The notes beneath the pieces are model-generated. The model ran no database searches, had not been told where the DNA came from, and saw nothing but the letters and a program-made list of their open reading frames with translations. DNA of 64,000 bases from Gnetum montanum. Its lineage: Eukaryota; Streptophyta; Gnetopsida; Gnetales; Gnetaceae. The translations under genes and the position numbers were made by a program. Below, piece by piece: positions 44,623 through 53,861 of this stretch (position 1 is its first letter; each line of letters opens with the position of its first letter). The DNA lies in assembly GCA_015680685.1 (NCBI GenBank), contig MNCI01017882.1, forward strand, positions 91,299 through 155,298. Reading direction: 5' to 3'.

Positions 44623-45572
44623 TGATGAGTCATGGTCTGTTAGGCCCAGTTATCGAAGCCCTGGTCTGATAGGTCCCGATATCAGATCCCTGATATTGGA
44701 CCGCTAATATCGGGGTTGCGTTAACTAGGCCACATATACAAGGCCCGTATATGCGGCCGCGTCGACTCGGCCCTATCGACGCATCCACCCATGCATCGAC
44801 AAAGCCCCGTTTACGCAAAGTCTATTTTTGACTATAAATAAGCATGCACCCACTGCACTTAGGCATCTTTTGGGTTAATTGTAGTGAAGCCCTTGCAGTT
44901 TGTTTTCATAGGAGTTAGACTATTTTCCCAAGTGCATGCCCGCAGTGTGATGCTTGTAATTGTACAACACCTTTATTTGAGTGTGACGTACTTGGACGTG
45001 CATATGACTGGAAATAAAGATCGAGATTACTTCATCATTGCAGCATTCACTTAGTTTTAATTGTTTAATTATTATTATTAATTATTGTTTTCTTAGTTAA
45101 TATTTCTTTACCATCATTTAATATTCTTGTTGTTAACTGCAGAATGAGTACAACTTAATCACGAGCATTTAAGTGTGACTACTTGGTAACCCAATAGCGT
45201 ACCTAGGATGTACGCTTGGTAATCCCAGTAGTAGTCATGCACGAGGTCCAAGATGTGTACGGATGATTAAGGAACGGATGCTCATTGCACTTAGGCTAGC
45301 TTAGACTTCATTTCCTATTGCTTATTAGTTTAATCAAGATTATTTTCCATTATCTCTAGGAGTAGCACTAGTTTAGGATCACATCATACGCCTCACTTTG
45401 GACTAAACCATACGTGACAAAGCAAATACTAGTCTAGGTGGGAAGACAACGAATTGCGATCAACATGTAACTATCTAGATACCACAACTAGCCCGTTTGC
45501 GGAGTTCGACCAGATCGTGTGTGAACACTTGTATTTGTATGGTTAAGTGTAGGGGTACCTTGCCACTCATCA
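44623..45572 (+). repeat. 3' LTR of element 2
   Basis: 950 bp, from TGATGAGTCATGG to ACTCATCA. TATAAAT lies at 44833-44839, with AATAAAGATCGAG near 45015. U3 contains both GATAT-type units (44678, 44692 and 44706) and CATATAC/GTATATG plus ATCGACG blocks, combining the motif types of the other subfamilies. No PBS follows. Confidence 0.85.
44677..44712 (+). promoter_or_regulatory. U3 array of element 2, three units spaced 14 bp
   Basis: GATAT, GATAT and AATAT cores start at 44678, 44692 and 44706. The flanks are CCC...GGG here (CCGATATCAG, CTGATATTGG, CTAATATCGG), not GCG...CGC as elsewhere, yet the 14-bp period is kept. Confidence 0.5.
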
Positions 45573-45889
45573 GAGGTTAAAGTTGATTGTTAGTTATAGC
45601 CTCCACTCATAGTCTTTATGCATCTTCATGAGATAAATACCTAAAAAAAATGTAATGATGGAAACTTATGATAAAGGGGGCTTTATGAGGAAGTTCTGTG
45701 GCTTAATAAATAAAATATTCAAGAGTACATTCTTTATGTTAGTCTTATCCAAGTTTGCAAATTCGTAAACTAAGTTTTAAAAATTTTGGAAAAATACAAT
45801 TCTATTTGAAAGGTACAGGGGATACCTTAATCCAAAGGAAAACTATTTGTTAGCTACTACTCCTCATCATCTATAATAGACAATTAGCA

Positions 45890-46160
45890 AAGTTGGAATG
45901 TGATCTTATCATTTGAGAGTTAAAATAGGTAGATGGCTCCAAATTCTTAACAAAGAACAAATATGTTGACTGTGCAATACAAGTAGCATTGAAGATGAAT
46001 GCCACATCTTGCTACAATGTTTTGCATTAGAGCATATTAGACATAGATGGTATATTATAGTTACAACTTTAGTTGATTTGTTCTCAATGTTACCAAGAAC
46101 ACTTGGTAATTTTCTTAATGATGTTATCAAAAATCATAGCATATATATTTTTATTGTCCA
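45890..46160 (+). pseudogene. LINE 3'-terminal remnant
   Basis: The plus strand reads GRWLQILNKEQIC, LCNTSSIEDECHILLQC and RTLGNFLNDVI. This has the Cys-X2-Cys..His..Cys look of the zinc-binding end of plant LINE RT proteins. One stop interrupts the Cys pair. The flanks 45573-45889 and 46160-46280 are AT-rich without recognised features. Confidence 0.45.
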
Positions 46161-46280
46161 ATAGATACAAAGGGTTATAAACATAATAAAATTTCAATTT
46201 CATTTTTTTAGTTTCATTTTTAAAATTTTGCTTTATTCTTATGGGTATTGGAACTATTTTGAGAAGGTACTTAAATTGCT

Positions 46281-46345
46281 TAATCATTGCATATCTACCT
46301 AGAACATGTCTCTAGGTAGTAGATTAGGTAGATATGCAATGATTA
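46281..46345. repeat. Inverted repeat, 21-bp perfect arms
   Basis: The left arm 46281-46301 (TAATCATTGCATATCTACCTA) is exactly complementary to 46325-46345, with a 23-bp spacer. It may be the end of a small foldback element. The region 46346-46900 after it holds a tRNA-like GAGTTCAATTCCTGCC (46427-46442), but no full tRNA fold was found. Confidence 0.6.
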
Positions 46346-47117
46346 TTTGCACCCAACCAATTGAGCTATAGTTGATGCTCTCAAAACTTATTTGATTATT
46401 TGCACCTGAAACATGTAGGAAGGTTGTGAGTTCAATTCCTGCCTTCATGTATGAGTGTGACAATGGTGAAGTGGCATTGTGGTGCAACATTCTTGTCTAC
46501 TAGGTCACATCTATTTTGTTATGTAGTTAGAGGTTGTGCTACTAGCTCCCTGCCTTAGGTGTTCATTTTCTTAACAATATGTACCCCAAAGACAAGTAGT
46601 CCAATTAGAATGTTATAATTCAATATTGCTACAAAATTAAACCACAACTTGAAGTTTCTAAATAAAAAATCTTACTACCTCATTGTTAGCCTACTTAAAA
46701 CCTCCGTCTTACATAAAATTAGTAACCTCTTACCTTTATATTTCTAAACTCCTTAATTGGGCTCCTTGAGTATTTTTTATTTTTATTTTTAAATCTAGAA
46801 CCACCTCTCCGGGGTTGCTTCAGGATTTTTTAGTTTTTATTTTTTGATCTTCACGAAGAGCGTACGTTTTTTGTCCGGGAGCCCAGGACATGACGGTTCG
46901 GCCTTTTGTGAGCAAACAAAGTTAAAGGACATCAATTTCAAAGCCTCTGTTTGTTTATAAAAAATTACATATTTAATTTCCATCACATTTACGCTGCTGG
47001 AGTACGCAAACGCATTAAGAATAACAATATTTCGCTGGCTTGACTTTGACCGATGATGACGCTGCGCACAAATAGTTTAAACTTTAAAGTCGCGCGGCAG
47101 AACCACAGGAAGGGCAT

Positions 47118-47135
47118 CCACGTCAGCAATCCGAA
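47118..47135 (+). promoter_or_regulatory. Histone type I promoter element (degenerate)
   Basis: CCACGTCAGCAATCCGAA matches 15 of 18 bases of the plant histone hexamer-octamer element as I recall it (CCACGTCANCGATCCGCG). It lies about 115 bp before the TATA box of the H2A gene. Such elements give S-phase expression. A second octamer-like GATCCGTG is at 47183-47190. Confidence 0.6.
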
Positions 47136-47232
47136 CCATCGAGCATCGTCGATAGCCCTCAAATCGGACGGCCCCAGGGTTTGATCCGTGTGCTCGTGGC
47201 CGGTTCAAAAACAGCCGCGGGCTAATCCTCCT

Positions 47233-47239
47233 TATATAA
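47233..47239 (+). promoter_or_regulatory. TATA box of the H2A gene
   Basis: TATATAA in CCTTATATAAGCC, 124 bp before the ATG. This predicts a start of transcription near 47265 and a leader of about 100 nt. Confidence 0.7.
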
Positions 47240-47362
47240 GCCTGTCGAACCCTGTGCCGAAACCCAGTCTCACAGCTAACGTATTTCATTTTGCTCCGAA
47301 AGAAATTGGCTTGCTTCGTCTCTTCGTGGATCAGTTTTCAGTTGCAGAAGTCGAGAAAAGCC

Positions 47363-47767
47363 ATGGCTGGAAGAGGAAAGTCCGCTGATGCGAAGAAGAA
47401 GGCCATGTCTCGCAGCGCCAAGGCCGGCCTGCAATTTCCCGTCGGCAGAATCGCCCGTTTTCTGAAGGCCGGTAAATACGCCGAGCGTGTCGGAGGTGGA
47501 GCTCCTGTGTATATGGCCGCTGTTCTTGAATATCTCGCTGCCGAGGTTCTGGAATTGGCTGGAAACGCTGCCAGAGACAACAAGAAGACCAGGATTATCC
47601 CGCGCCACATTCAGCTTGCCGTGAGAAATGACGAGGAACTCAGCAAGCTGCTTGGAGCTGTCACTATCGCCAATGGAGGGGTTTTGCCCAACATTCACAA
47701 TGTTTTGCTTCCCAAGAAGAGCGGCGGTTCCAAGGGTTCTGCGGATGCCGGTGCCGATGAGAGCTAA
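47363..47767 (+). CDS. Histone H2A, core nucleosome subunit
   Basis: 134 residues, complete and intronless. H2A pairs with H2B in the nucleosome. The basic N-terminal tail [20 protein letters not shown] is followed by the histone fold from [14 protein letters not shown] (residue about 22), with the docking segment through NDEEL and LLPKK. The acidic-patch residues ([18 protein letters not shown]) are kept. The tail [15 protein letters not shown] lacks the SQE/D-phi motif of H2A.X and the SPKK repeats of some plant H2As, and the fold has no H2A.Z features. I chose the ATG at 47363 because MAGRGK is the conserved H2A start. An upstream in-frame ATG at 47291 would add 24 unrelated residues and lies close to the predicted RNA start. 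The frame is intact and its GC content is much higher than its surroundings, so the gene looks functional. Expression is probably replication-linked, given the promoter element. Confidence 0.96.
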   Translation: MAGRGKSADAKKKAMSRSAKAGLQFPVGRIARFLKAGKYAERVGGGAPVYMAAVLEYLAAEVLELAGNAARDNKKTRIIPRHIQLAVRNDEELSKLLGAVTIANGGVLPNIHNVLLPKKSGGSKGSADAGADES

Positions 47768-47833
47768 GTTCTTTGGTCTCGTTCAGGGATATCTGTATCG
47801 TGACCTAGGGTTTGTAGGGTTTGGGTTCTGTAA

Positions 47834-47851
47834 CGGTGTTCTTTAACACCG
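47834..47851 (+). ncRNA. 3' UTR stem-loop of the H2A mRNA
   Basis: CGGTGTT-CTTT-AACACCG: a perfect 7-bp stem with a 4-nt loop, 67 nt after the stop codon. Its size, loop length, GG...CC base and T-A loop-closing pair resemble the histone mRNA stem-loop of animals and green algae (GGCTCTTTTCAGAGCC type). Plant histone mRNAs are normally polyadenylated without it. No purine-rich downstream element follows, so the resemblance may be chance. Confidence 0.45.
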
Positions 47852-49334
47852 CCTTTTGTGACTCTTGAATTTTGTCTAGCCCCAAGGATCGTAGTGGCTC
47901 TGAACTTTTAAATGGTTTTGGTACGTAACTCTCTGGGATTTAGTGTTTCTAATATGTAAATTGATATTTGGCTGTAACATTGTGATATCGGACTTAGTGG
48001 AATATCATGTTCTTAGAATATGAAATTGAGTTTTTGATGGTAGGGTGTTTCTTGGACCTTTTAGTACGATTTTAGGTAGTTATGATGTACTAATTTTAGT
48101 ACGATTTTAGGGTGTTTTTAACAGGATGTACTAATTTTTATCTTGCTTGTAATTTGAGATAGCGTTTTGGGAATTTCTTGGGTTTTGCGGAGAAATTTTG
48201 TGTGGATCTTATGGAATGATTTTATGGCTAACGGGATGCTTGTTTGGATCTTTTAGCTCAAATTTAGGTGGTAATGATGTTAAAATTTAGCCTTTCTAAA
48301 AAATTTACTAATTTTAATCTTGCTTTTAATCGTTATCGCATTTTCGGAATTTGGAATTGAGTTCCTTGTGAATTTTTAGGGTTTCCGGAGCAGTTTTAAT
48401 GGGATTGGTAAAACGTTTCTTTGAGGTTTCTGATTAGGGGACGTTGGTTTTCATGTGTTCTAACGTTTTTTCACTTAATGCCGTTGTTGAATTCCTAGTA
48501 TACGAGAATGCTCGAGTTTGAGGTGGTTTTATTCGTGACTATTGAGTAGGTTTCGAGAGTATTAGGGTTTCAATGTTGTTTTTAGTTGGATGGAAATATC
48601 TGTGCCGAGGCGAATTTTATGCGTAGGTTTTATCTTTTGAGTTCAGAGGAATACATAGTTGGAAATGTTTGAATATGTTTTTCCCCAAGTCTAGTGAGAA
48701 GCTTTATGATTGTCAAAGAAATATCGTGCGATGTAGCCATTTACCAAAATTTAGGAACGGTATTTGCGATGATTTCCTAAGGCTGTTGTCAGGTCAGGCG
48801 TGTGTTGGCTGGATTTTTGTTCGTTAATTTGTCCCATTCTGTTGACTGTGACTTGCGTAAATTTTGAGTTTATTGCAGTGGACGCCTTCCATTGGCGACA
48901 GTCACGTAATCGTGGAGTTACTAATTGTGTGTTTGTTCTTAGATATAATTCGTCAGAATTGCCTGTTGGTGGGTAGCCACCTAGGAAGCAATTGGCTTTT
49001 ATCTGGAAACTATTTGAAGCTCGCATTAACAGTATATGCTGCCGAGGCCGTTCTACACTGTTTGGGGGGCTGTTAACGTACCCTTCTAAATCATGAAAAT
49101 TTATTAAAATGAAAATCAAAATAACTTTCTAGCAGTTTTCATGGTTAAGGTCGCTTTTATTCTTTGATCGATTTATTTTGCTATTTTTGTGTTGAAACTA
49201 ATTATTTTGTTTATTTTTATTTTTTGTAATATAAGTAAATTTCGTTCATTTTCTAAATCAGTAGATTGTGATTTTGCCTAAGTTGATTATAATTAATTTT
49301 GCCTAAATTTAAAATTTTTATTAAAAAAAAAACA
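47852..49334 (+). other. H2A downstream region, no gene recognised
   Basis: T-rich, non-repetitive-looking sequence with variants of TTTAGTACGATTTTAGG and GGATCTTTTAG. No family transposon motif is present. An open stretch at 48864-49076 has no recognisable product. A telomere-like TAGGGTTTGTAGGGTTTGGG occurs at 47806-47825, in the 3' UTR. Confidence 0.4.
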
Positions 49335-49392
49335 ATTGCCGTGAAGATAAATTTGTATTTAATATTAAATACAAATTTATCTTCATGGCAAT
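49335..49392. repeat. 58-bp near-perfect palindrome
   Basis: Arms 49335-49363 and 49364-49392 are complementary at 28 of 29 positions with no loop (ATTGCCGTGAAGATAAATTT against AAATTTATCTTCATGGCAAT). It could form a cruciform or a small-RNA-like hairpin, or be a tiny foldback element. Confidence 0.8.
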
Positions 49393-49678
49393 GCCTTTTG
49401 ATTTTTTGGTTGTTGTCCCATGGCAATGATTGTTTTTGATAGCAATGGCTTTTGTTTTTCCCTTGTAAGCCTGATAAACTGCATTTGATGGTTTCGTAAA
49501 ATTTTAAATTTTTTGTGGAGGTGAAAGACAAACTGATAACCTTGTAAGTTTGTAAAGCAGTCGCAGATAACGAAGGTGGCTTTGCTCTTTTTGCTGCACT
49601 CTCACTCTATCTATACTGCATACATATGAATCATTGCTATGAGTACTAAATGAAGGTATCTTAATTTTTTATAGGCCA

Positions 49679-49719
49679 TGAATTTTTGACAAGCCAGCAA
49701 CGAATTTTTGACAAGCCAT
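49679..49719 (+). repeat. Short direct repeat GAATTTTTGACAAGCCA
   Basis: Two copies of GAATTTTTGACAAGCCA lie about 22 bp apart, followed by ATTGCG and a repeated TATCTTAATTTTTTAT also seen just upstream. Confidence 0.6.
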
Positions 49720-49810
49720 TGCGTTATCTTAATTTTTTATGGGCTGGGTAAGCTATGGAAAATGAGATAAGCCATGGCATTATAGAGAATGCAAGTTTAG
49801 TTGGGTTTCA

Positions 49811-49920
49811 ATTTCAGGAGAAATGGAAGAAAGCAAGTGCAAAATGTTTCATTTCAGGAAACATGGAAGAAAGCAAGTGGAAAATGTTTTATTCCAGGAA
49901 ACATGGAACAAAGCAAGTGG
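49811..49920 (+). repeat. 40-bp tandem repeat, about 2.7 copies
   Basis: Units start CAGGAAACATGGAAGAAAGC at 49815, 49855 and 49895. Because 40 is not a multiple of 3, each unit is read in a different frame, so the open stretch across it is not good evidence for a protein. Confidence 0.85.
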
Positions 49921-49999
49921 GAGACCATAGACTTTTGCAGAAGGTGTTTCTTGTATGTACAGGTATTTGCAGAGTATTTATTGCATGTTTCAAAGCTTA

Positions 50000-51345
50000 G
50001 TTACTTTACAGAGGGTGTTTATATAATATTGTTTTATAAAGTCAAATGTTCAAATTAGATACTCATAATATTATACTGTCAAAATATTAAAGTTGATTAT
50101 AAAGTTGTAAGAATTTTTATAACTTTAAATGCCGGACTATATCCTGCTTAAAAATACGAGTTTTCAAAATGCAGGCCTATACGCTGCCTAAAAATATGGG
50201 TTTTCAAGATTTTAATGAATTTGAAAAAAATTAAGTAAATTTGATTTTTTCTAAAAATAAAAAGTATAAATTATAAAGATTTTAATGAATTTGAAAAAGA
50301 ATTAAGTGATCGATTTTTTTCCCAAAAAATAAGATAAATTAACCTTAAAAACGAAATTAGAAAAAAGAATCACGAATTTGCTTTCAACAAAGTGAAATTG
50401 CTATAAAAAAATTAGCAAAATCAATTAATCAAAGAAGTAATAGAAAGATTATAAAAGGAACAATAGAAGGATATGACATTGGAAGAGCACTGAAGATGAG
50501 CAATAAAATCATCAGAAAAGTATACAATCCACGCTTAGCAAGTGCTGCCACCACAGAAACTTGAGGCATCTATGTCCTCCTTTATAAACATGTGAGATCA
50601 ATGATAATTTATGAGGAATTCAAATACATATAAGGTTAACATAGTTGATTTGAGGTTCTTGCATATGGATAAAGTCCACCTTTTGAGGTGAAATTTTTAG
50701 AGAAATAAAAAAAGAATCATGCCAACTAGTTTTTTTTTTTTTAAAGAAATGACATCCATGGATTCAACATGTGTTGATTCAATCATCCAAACACACCCTA
50801 AATGTAGCATTCAATTACTATAAACATAAGAAATTAACTTGCATTACTTCAATGTTTTTGGGCTGGGGTGGGTGGTTGGGTGGGGAGGGGAGAGGGAATG
50901 TTGTCTGGGTGCAAGGTGGCTCCACTTTACTATAGACCAAGATTTGAACCTATTAACAACAAAGGTAGGCCAACCCATTTACTAAACGTGAGAGCTTAGC
51001 CCATCTCAATTCTCATTCCTACTTTATATATTTTACTTGTGCCATTTTAAACAAATGACCTTGAGACTTTTTTGTAAGGAGTATAAGTTAAATGATCATG
51101 AATGGACACCAATGAGGTGGTACAGGTCTTAGCTTGGTAATCCTAGGTCATAGGTTCGATTTTACTAAGTAGCACTAGTTATAAACTTCTATAAATCTTA
51201 GGGTTCGAACACTCCATGAATGGATGCCAAGAAGGATTTCAAATCTTTAATATTCAAGTATTTTACAAAAACCTCTTTGTTTCACCATGAGACAAATAAC
51301 ATAATAAGTGACTTAAATATGATAAAGTACTAGAGTGAATTAAAA
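50000..51345. other. AT-rich region with possible SINE-like fragments
   Basis: No protein domain. Around 51105-51190 (plus) a tRNA-B-box-like ATAGGTTCGATTTT, and at 50940-50960 (minus) GGTTCAAATC, suggest tRNA-derived short elements. Flanking A boxes and ends are not clear. A G-rich run lies at 50862-50900. Confidence 0.25.
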
Positions 51346-51465
51346 AATTAGCTTCTACATAAGTAGTAGGTGCACAAGGATTATATACTAAATTATTAAA
51401 ATAAAATTAGCTTCTACAAAAGTAGTAGGTGCACAAGGATTATATACTAAATTATTAAAATATGG
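51346..51465 (+). repeat. 59-bp tandem duplication
   Basis: TTAGCTTCTACA and the following GTAGTAGGTGCACAAGGATT block occur at 51348 and again at 51407, nearly identical over the unit, so the duplication is recent. Confidence 0.85.
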
Positions 51466-51687
51466 TGGAGAGTTTGCACAAAAACTTGAAATATGCTTAA
51501 TCAATGTCTTCAAAATTTAGTGGATGATTAGGAGAGTTGCTATGCCTTTTAAAAAGTGAGGAAGATCAAATTTAAATAATTACAAATTGATCATGATCGG
51601 TATCTTCATAAAATTGATAGGTATCTTTCTTGAGAAAAAATTAGGATTTTTGGCTCAAAAAAATACTTTACATATAGCTTCATAAGT

Positions 51688-51738
51688 AGGATTTAGAAGA
51701 AAGCGTTTTATAAGGATTTAGAAGAAAGCATTTTATAA
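51688..51738 (+). repeat. 25-bp tandem duplication
   Basis: AGGATTTAGAAGAAAGCGTT at 51688 and AGGATTTAGAAGAAAGCATT at 51713, each followed by TTATA. Confidence 0.8.
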
Positions 51739-51739
51739 G

Positions 51740-53023
51740 AGATCATCTGGTGACTCTTAAATATTGCATTGAACAATCCAAGGATAAACAAGCTAAAACA
51801 TTTATTTGCTTTGTTGATTTTGCTAAAACATTTGATTATGTTGTCAGAGAATAGCTATCGAGCAAATTCATCATACTTTAAGTTGATTTTGGTTTACTCA
51901 ATGTTATTCAAAATTGTACAGAGAAATATTTGTTAAATTAAAAAATAAAGAAACTACACAATCTTGTTAGTTTTACAATGCTATAGATAAAAAGCAAGGT
52001 TGTCCTCTTTCACCAACATTTTTCAACATTTTTATTGATGAATTAGAAGAGTGAATGAAAAAGATATCTACAAATTATTCTATTAAAATGGTTTAGTCAT
52101 AGATATGACTTTTAATCTTTGCACATGATGTAGTCGTAGTTACAAATTTAGAAATAGGGTTAAAAGTAATGTTGCATCAAATAAAAAATGTTTATGAATG
52201 TACAGAAATGAAGCTAAATGTCAACAAGGAAAAAGTGCTAATATGTGGAATTAATAGAAGATACTATATTTTTTAGTTTAATAAAAAAAAAAGTTGAGAT
52301 TGTGAAGAAATATAGATATTTATCGTAGATATCTCTCAAAATTATAAGTAGAAGTATTGTATATCATAGTAAGTTGCAAATGGATGGAAGACTTTATAGA
52401 TGATAAAAAATAGTTGTAGTAATCACAATATTGGAACTTGACAATTTGAAATATCATTTCCAAACTATTATGTAACCTATAGTGCTATATGGATATGTAG
52501 TGTAGGGTCTAGTTCTTGATAAGGAATCATGCAAAAAATTGAAAACTTCAAAAATAGCTCTTCTTAGATGAATTCAAGGTAAAAACTCAAGTCCAAATAC
52601 CTTTAAAACATAATTTGTTGTCATTATAAATAAAAGTAGTGTATTATTTCTTAATGTTCTACTTAAATAGTAAAAATAACAGTAAGATCCTATGAGAGAT
52701 CATTTGAAAATTTCAATAATAAGGGTGGTGTTATGAAGGAAGATTATGGCTAAAAATGGGATATTGAAAATATTGATGTAATAATAAATTTACAACAAAA
52801 TTGTTAACTTGTTAAAATGAAAGTTTTAGAGAGATGATAAAATGATGCTCAAATACAAACAAAGCTTTAGTTTTATTGACAAAATATTAGAGGTGGAAGA
52901 CATGTTGAAGCAAAATATTTACATGTAGCAATTCCAACATCTATAAGAACACTAATTAGCAAAGTAGCAGTGGAATCATACCACCTCCATGAGATTACAC
53001 CACCTTTGAGTTAAAATTAGATA
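51740..53023 (+). pseudogene. LINE reverse transcriptase remnant, 5' part
   Basis: Translated fragments in order: ICFVDFAKTFDYV (RT motif A type), KQGCPLSPTFFNIFIDELEE (motif B type, 52000-52060), LFAHDVVVVTN (the A-x-D-D region, with the first Asp changed to His), MKLNVNKEKVLICG, and YPIVLYGYVV near 52480. These are hallmarks of plant LINE RTs in the right order. Many stops. The sequence is interrupted at 53029 by element Y and continues at 60718. Confidence 0.6.
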
Positions 53024-53028
53024 ATAAG
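53024..53028. other. Target-site duplication, left
   Basis: ATAAG immediately before the LTR. The same five bases follow the other LTR at 60713-60717. Confidence 0.9.
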
Positions 53029-53861
53029 TGATGAGTGGTGAGGTACCCCTACACTCAACCATACGAATACAAGCGTCTCACGTACGATTTGGTCGAACTC
53101 CAAGGACTAAGTGCTTATGCGCCATAATGGAACACTTAAGGTTAATCAATCGTTGTTTTCCCAAACTTACTTGTATTGTCACCGTTGTATGGTTAAGTAA
53201 GTTTGAGGTGTATGATTTTTATGTCTTTTATCTTTTTAACTCCAATGCTAATGGGGAAAGGGTGAAGAGACTAAGTGACTAACTTTCATTAACTAAGTTC
53301 TAATTATCCTAGCACCAGTATCCGTTCCCACTTACCGTACACACCTTGAACCAGTGTAACGCTTCTAGGATTACCAAACGCTATTTGTTACTAGGTTACC
53401 AAGTGTTACACATGTGCTCAAAGCAGTCATACTGAATGCACTTAACTAGGGGAGTTAAGGGTTGAGAGAGAGATCAATTATTTAAGAAAGCATTTAAACC
53501 TTTAATAGTAATTAAATCCTATTTAGCTTAGTCCACATGCTGCAAGGTTTATCAGAAAGTTCATCTTTATTGCCATACACAAATGTGTCGTTAGGTATAA
53601 TTTGCTCGAATAAAGATCCGTTCACTTTGAGACTCCTACTATGGGCACATGGAAATTATTCTAACTCTGGAATGGTAAAACTACTATAGTTTGGCTAAGG
53701 GTCTAGATCTAGATGAGGAAACAAGGGAAAGCCACCTCTTATTTATAGAACTGGCGACGGGCTGCGATATCACGTATGCGATATTGCAGGGGCCGACGTG
53801 ATATCGTGGATGCGATATCATGTATGTGATATTGTGGTTGATGCGATATCGTGGCTCATCA
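53029..53861 (-). repeat. 3' LTR of element Y
   Basis: 833 bp. TATAAAT lies in reverse at 53741-53747. U3 carries six palindrome units. It ends at the polypurine tract (53862-53875 region, minus strand ATCATGGGGGTA). CpG sites of the partner LTR are often TG or CA here. Confidence 0.92.
53765..53852 (-). promoter_or_regulatory. U3 palindrome array of Y 3' LTR, six units
   Basis: GATAT cores start at 53766, 53780, 53800, 53814, 53828 and 53845 (spacing 14, 20, 14, 14, 17). The partner LTR at 59960-60712 has only one such core at this place, so about 80 bp of array were gained or lost after or during insertion. Confidence 0.65.

Larger units (their letters stand above)
43152..45572 (+). mobile_element. 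Element 2: 3' part of an X/B-type element
   Basis: Order: conserved non-coding block, acceptor-like site, shortened accessory ORF, a decayed polypurine tract (GTTGTTAGGGTA at 44611-44622), and 3' LTR (44623-45572). Gag and the 5' LTR are missing upstream, replaced by element W. Confidence 0.65.

Noticed and set aside
46427-46442. tRNA gene suggested by GAGTTCAATTCCTGCC
   Set aside because: No acceptor stem, D arm or anticodon arm could be placed around it. At most it is a SINE fragment.
47291-47362. Upstream in-frame ATG as the start of H2A
   Set aside because: The extra residues are unlike any H2A tail, and MAGRGK at 47363 is the conserved start.
47276-47698. Minus-strand open frame of 140 codons opposite H2A
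   Set aside because: It is a shadow of the high-GC H2A coding strand and shows no domain.
48864-49076. Second host gene after H2A
   Set aside because: The 70-codon frame has no domain, and the codons do not differ from the surrounding non-coding sequence.
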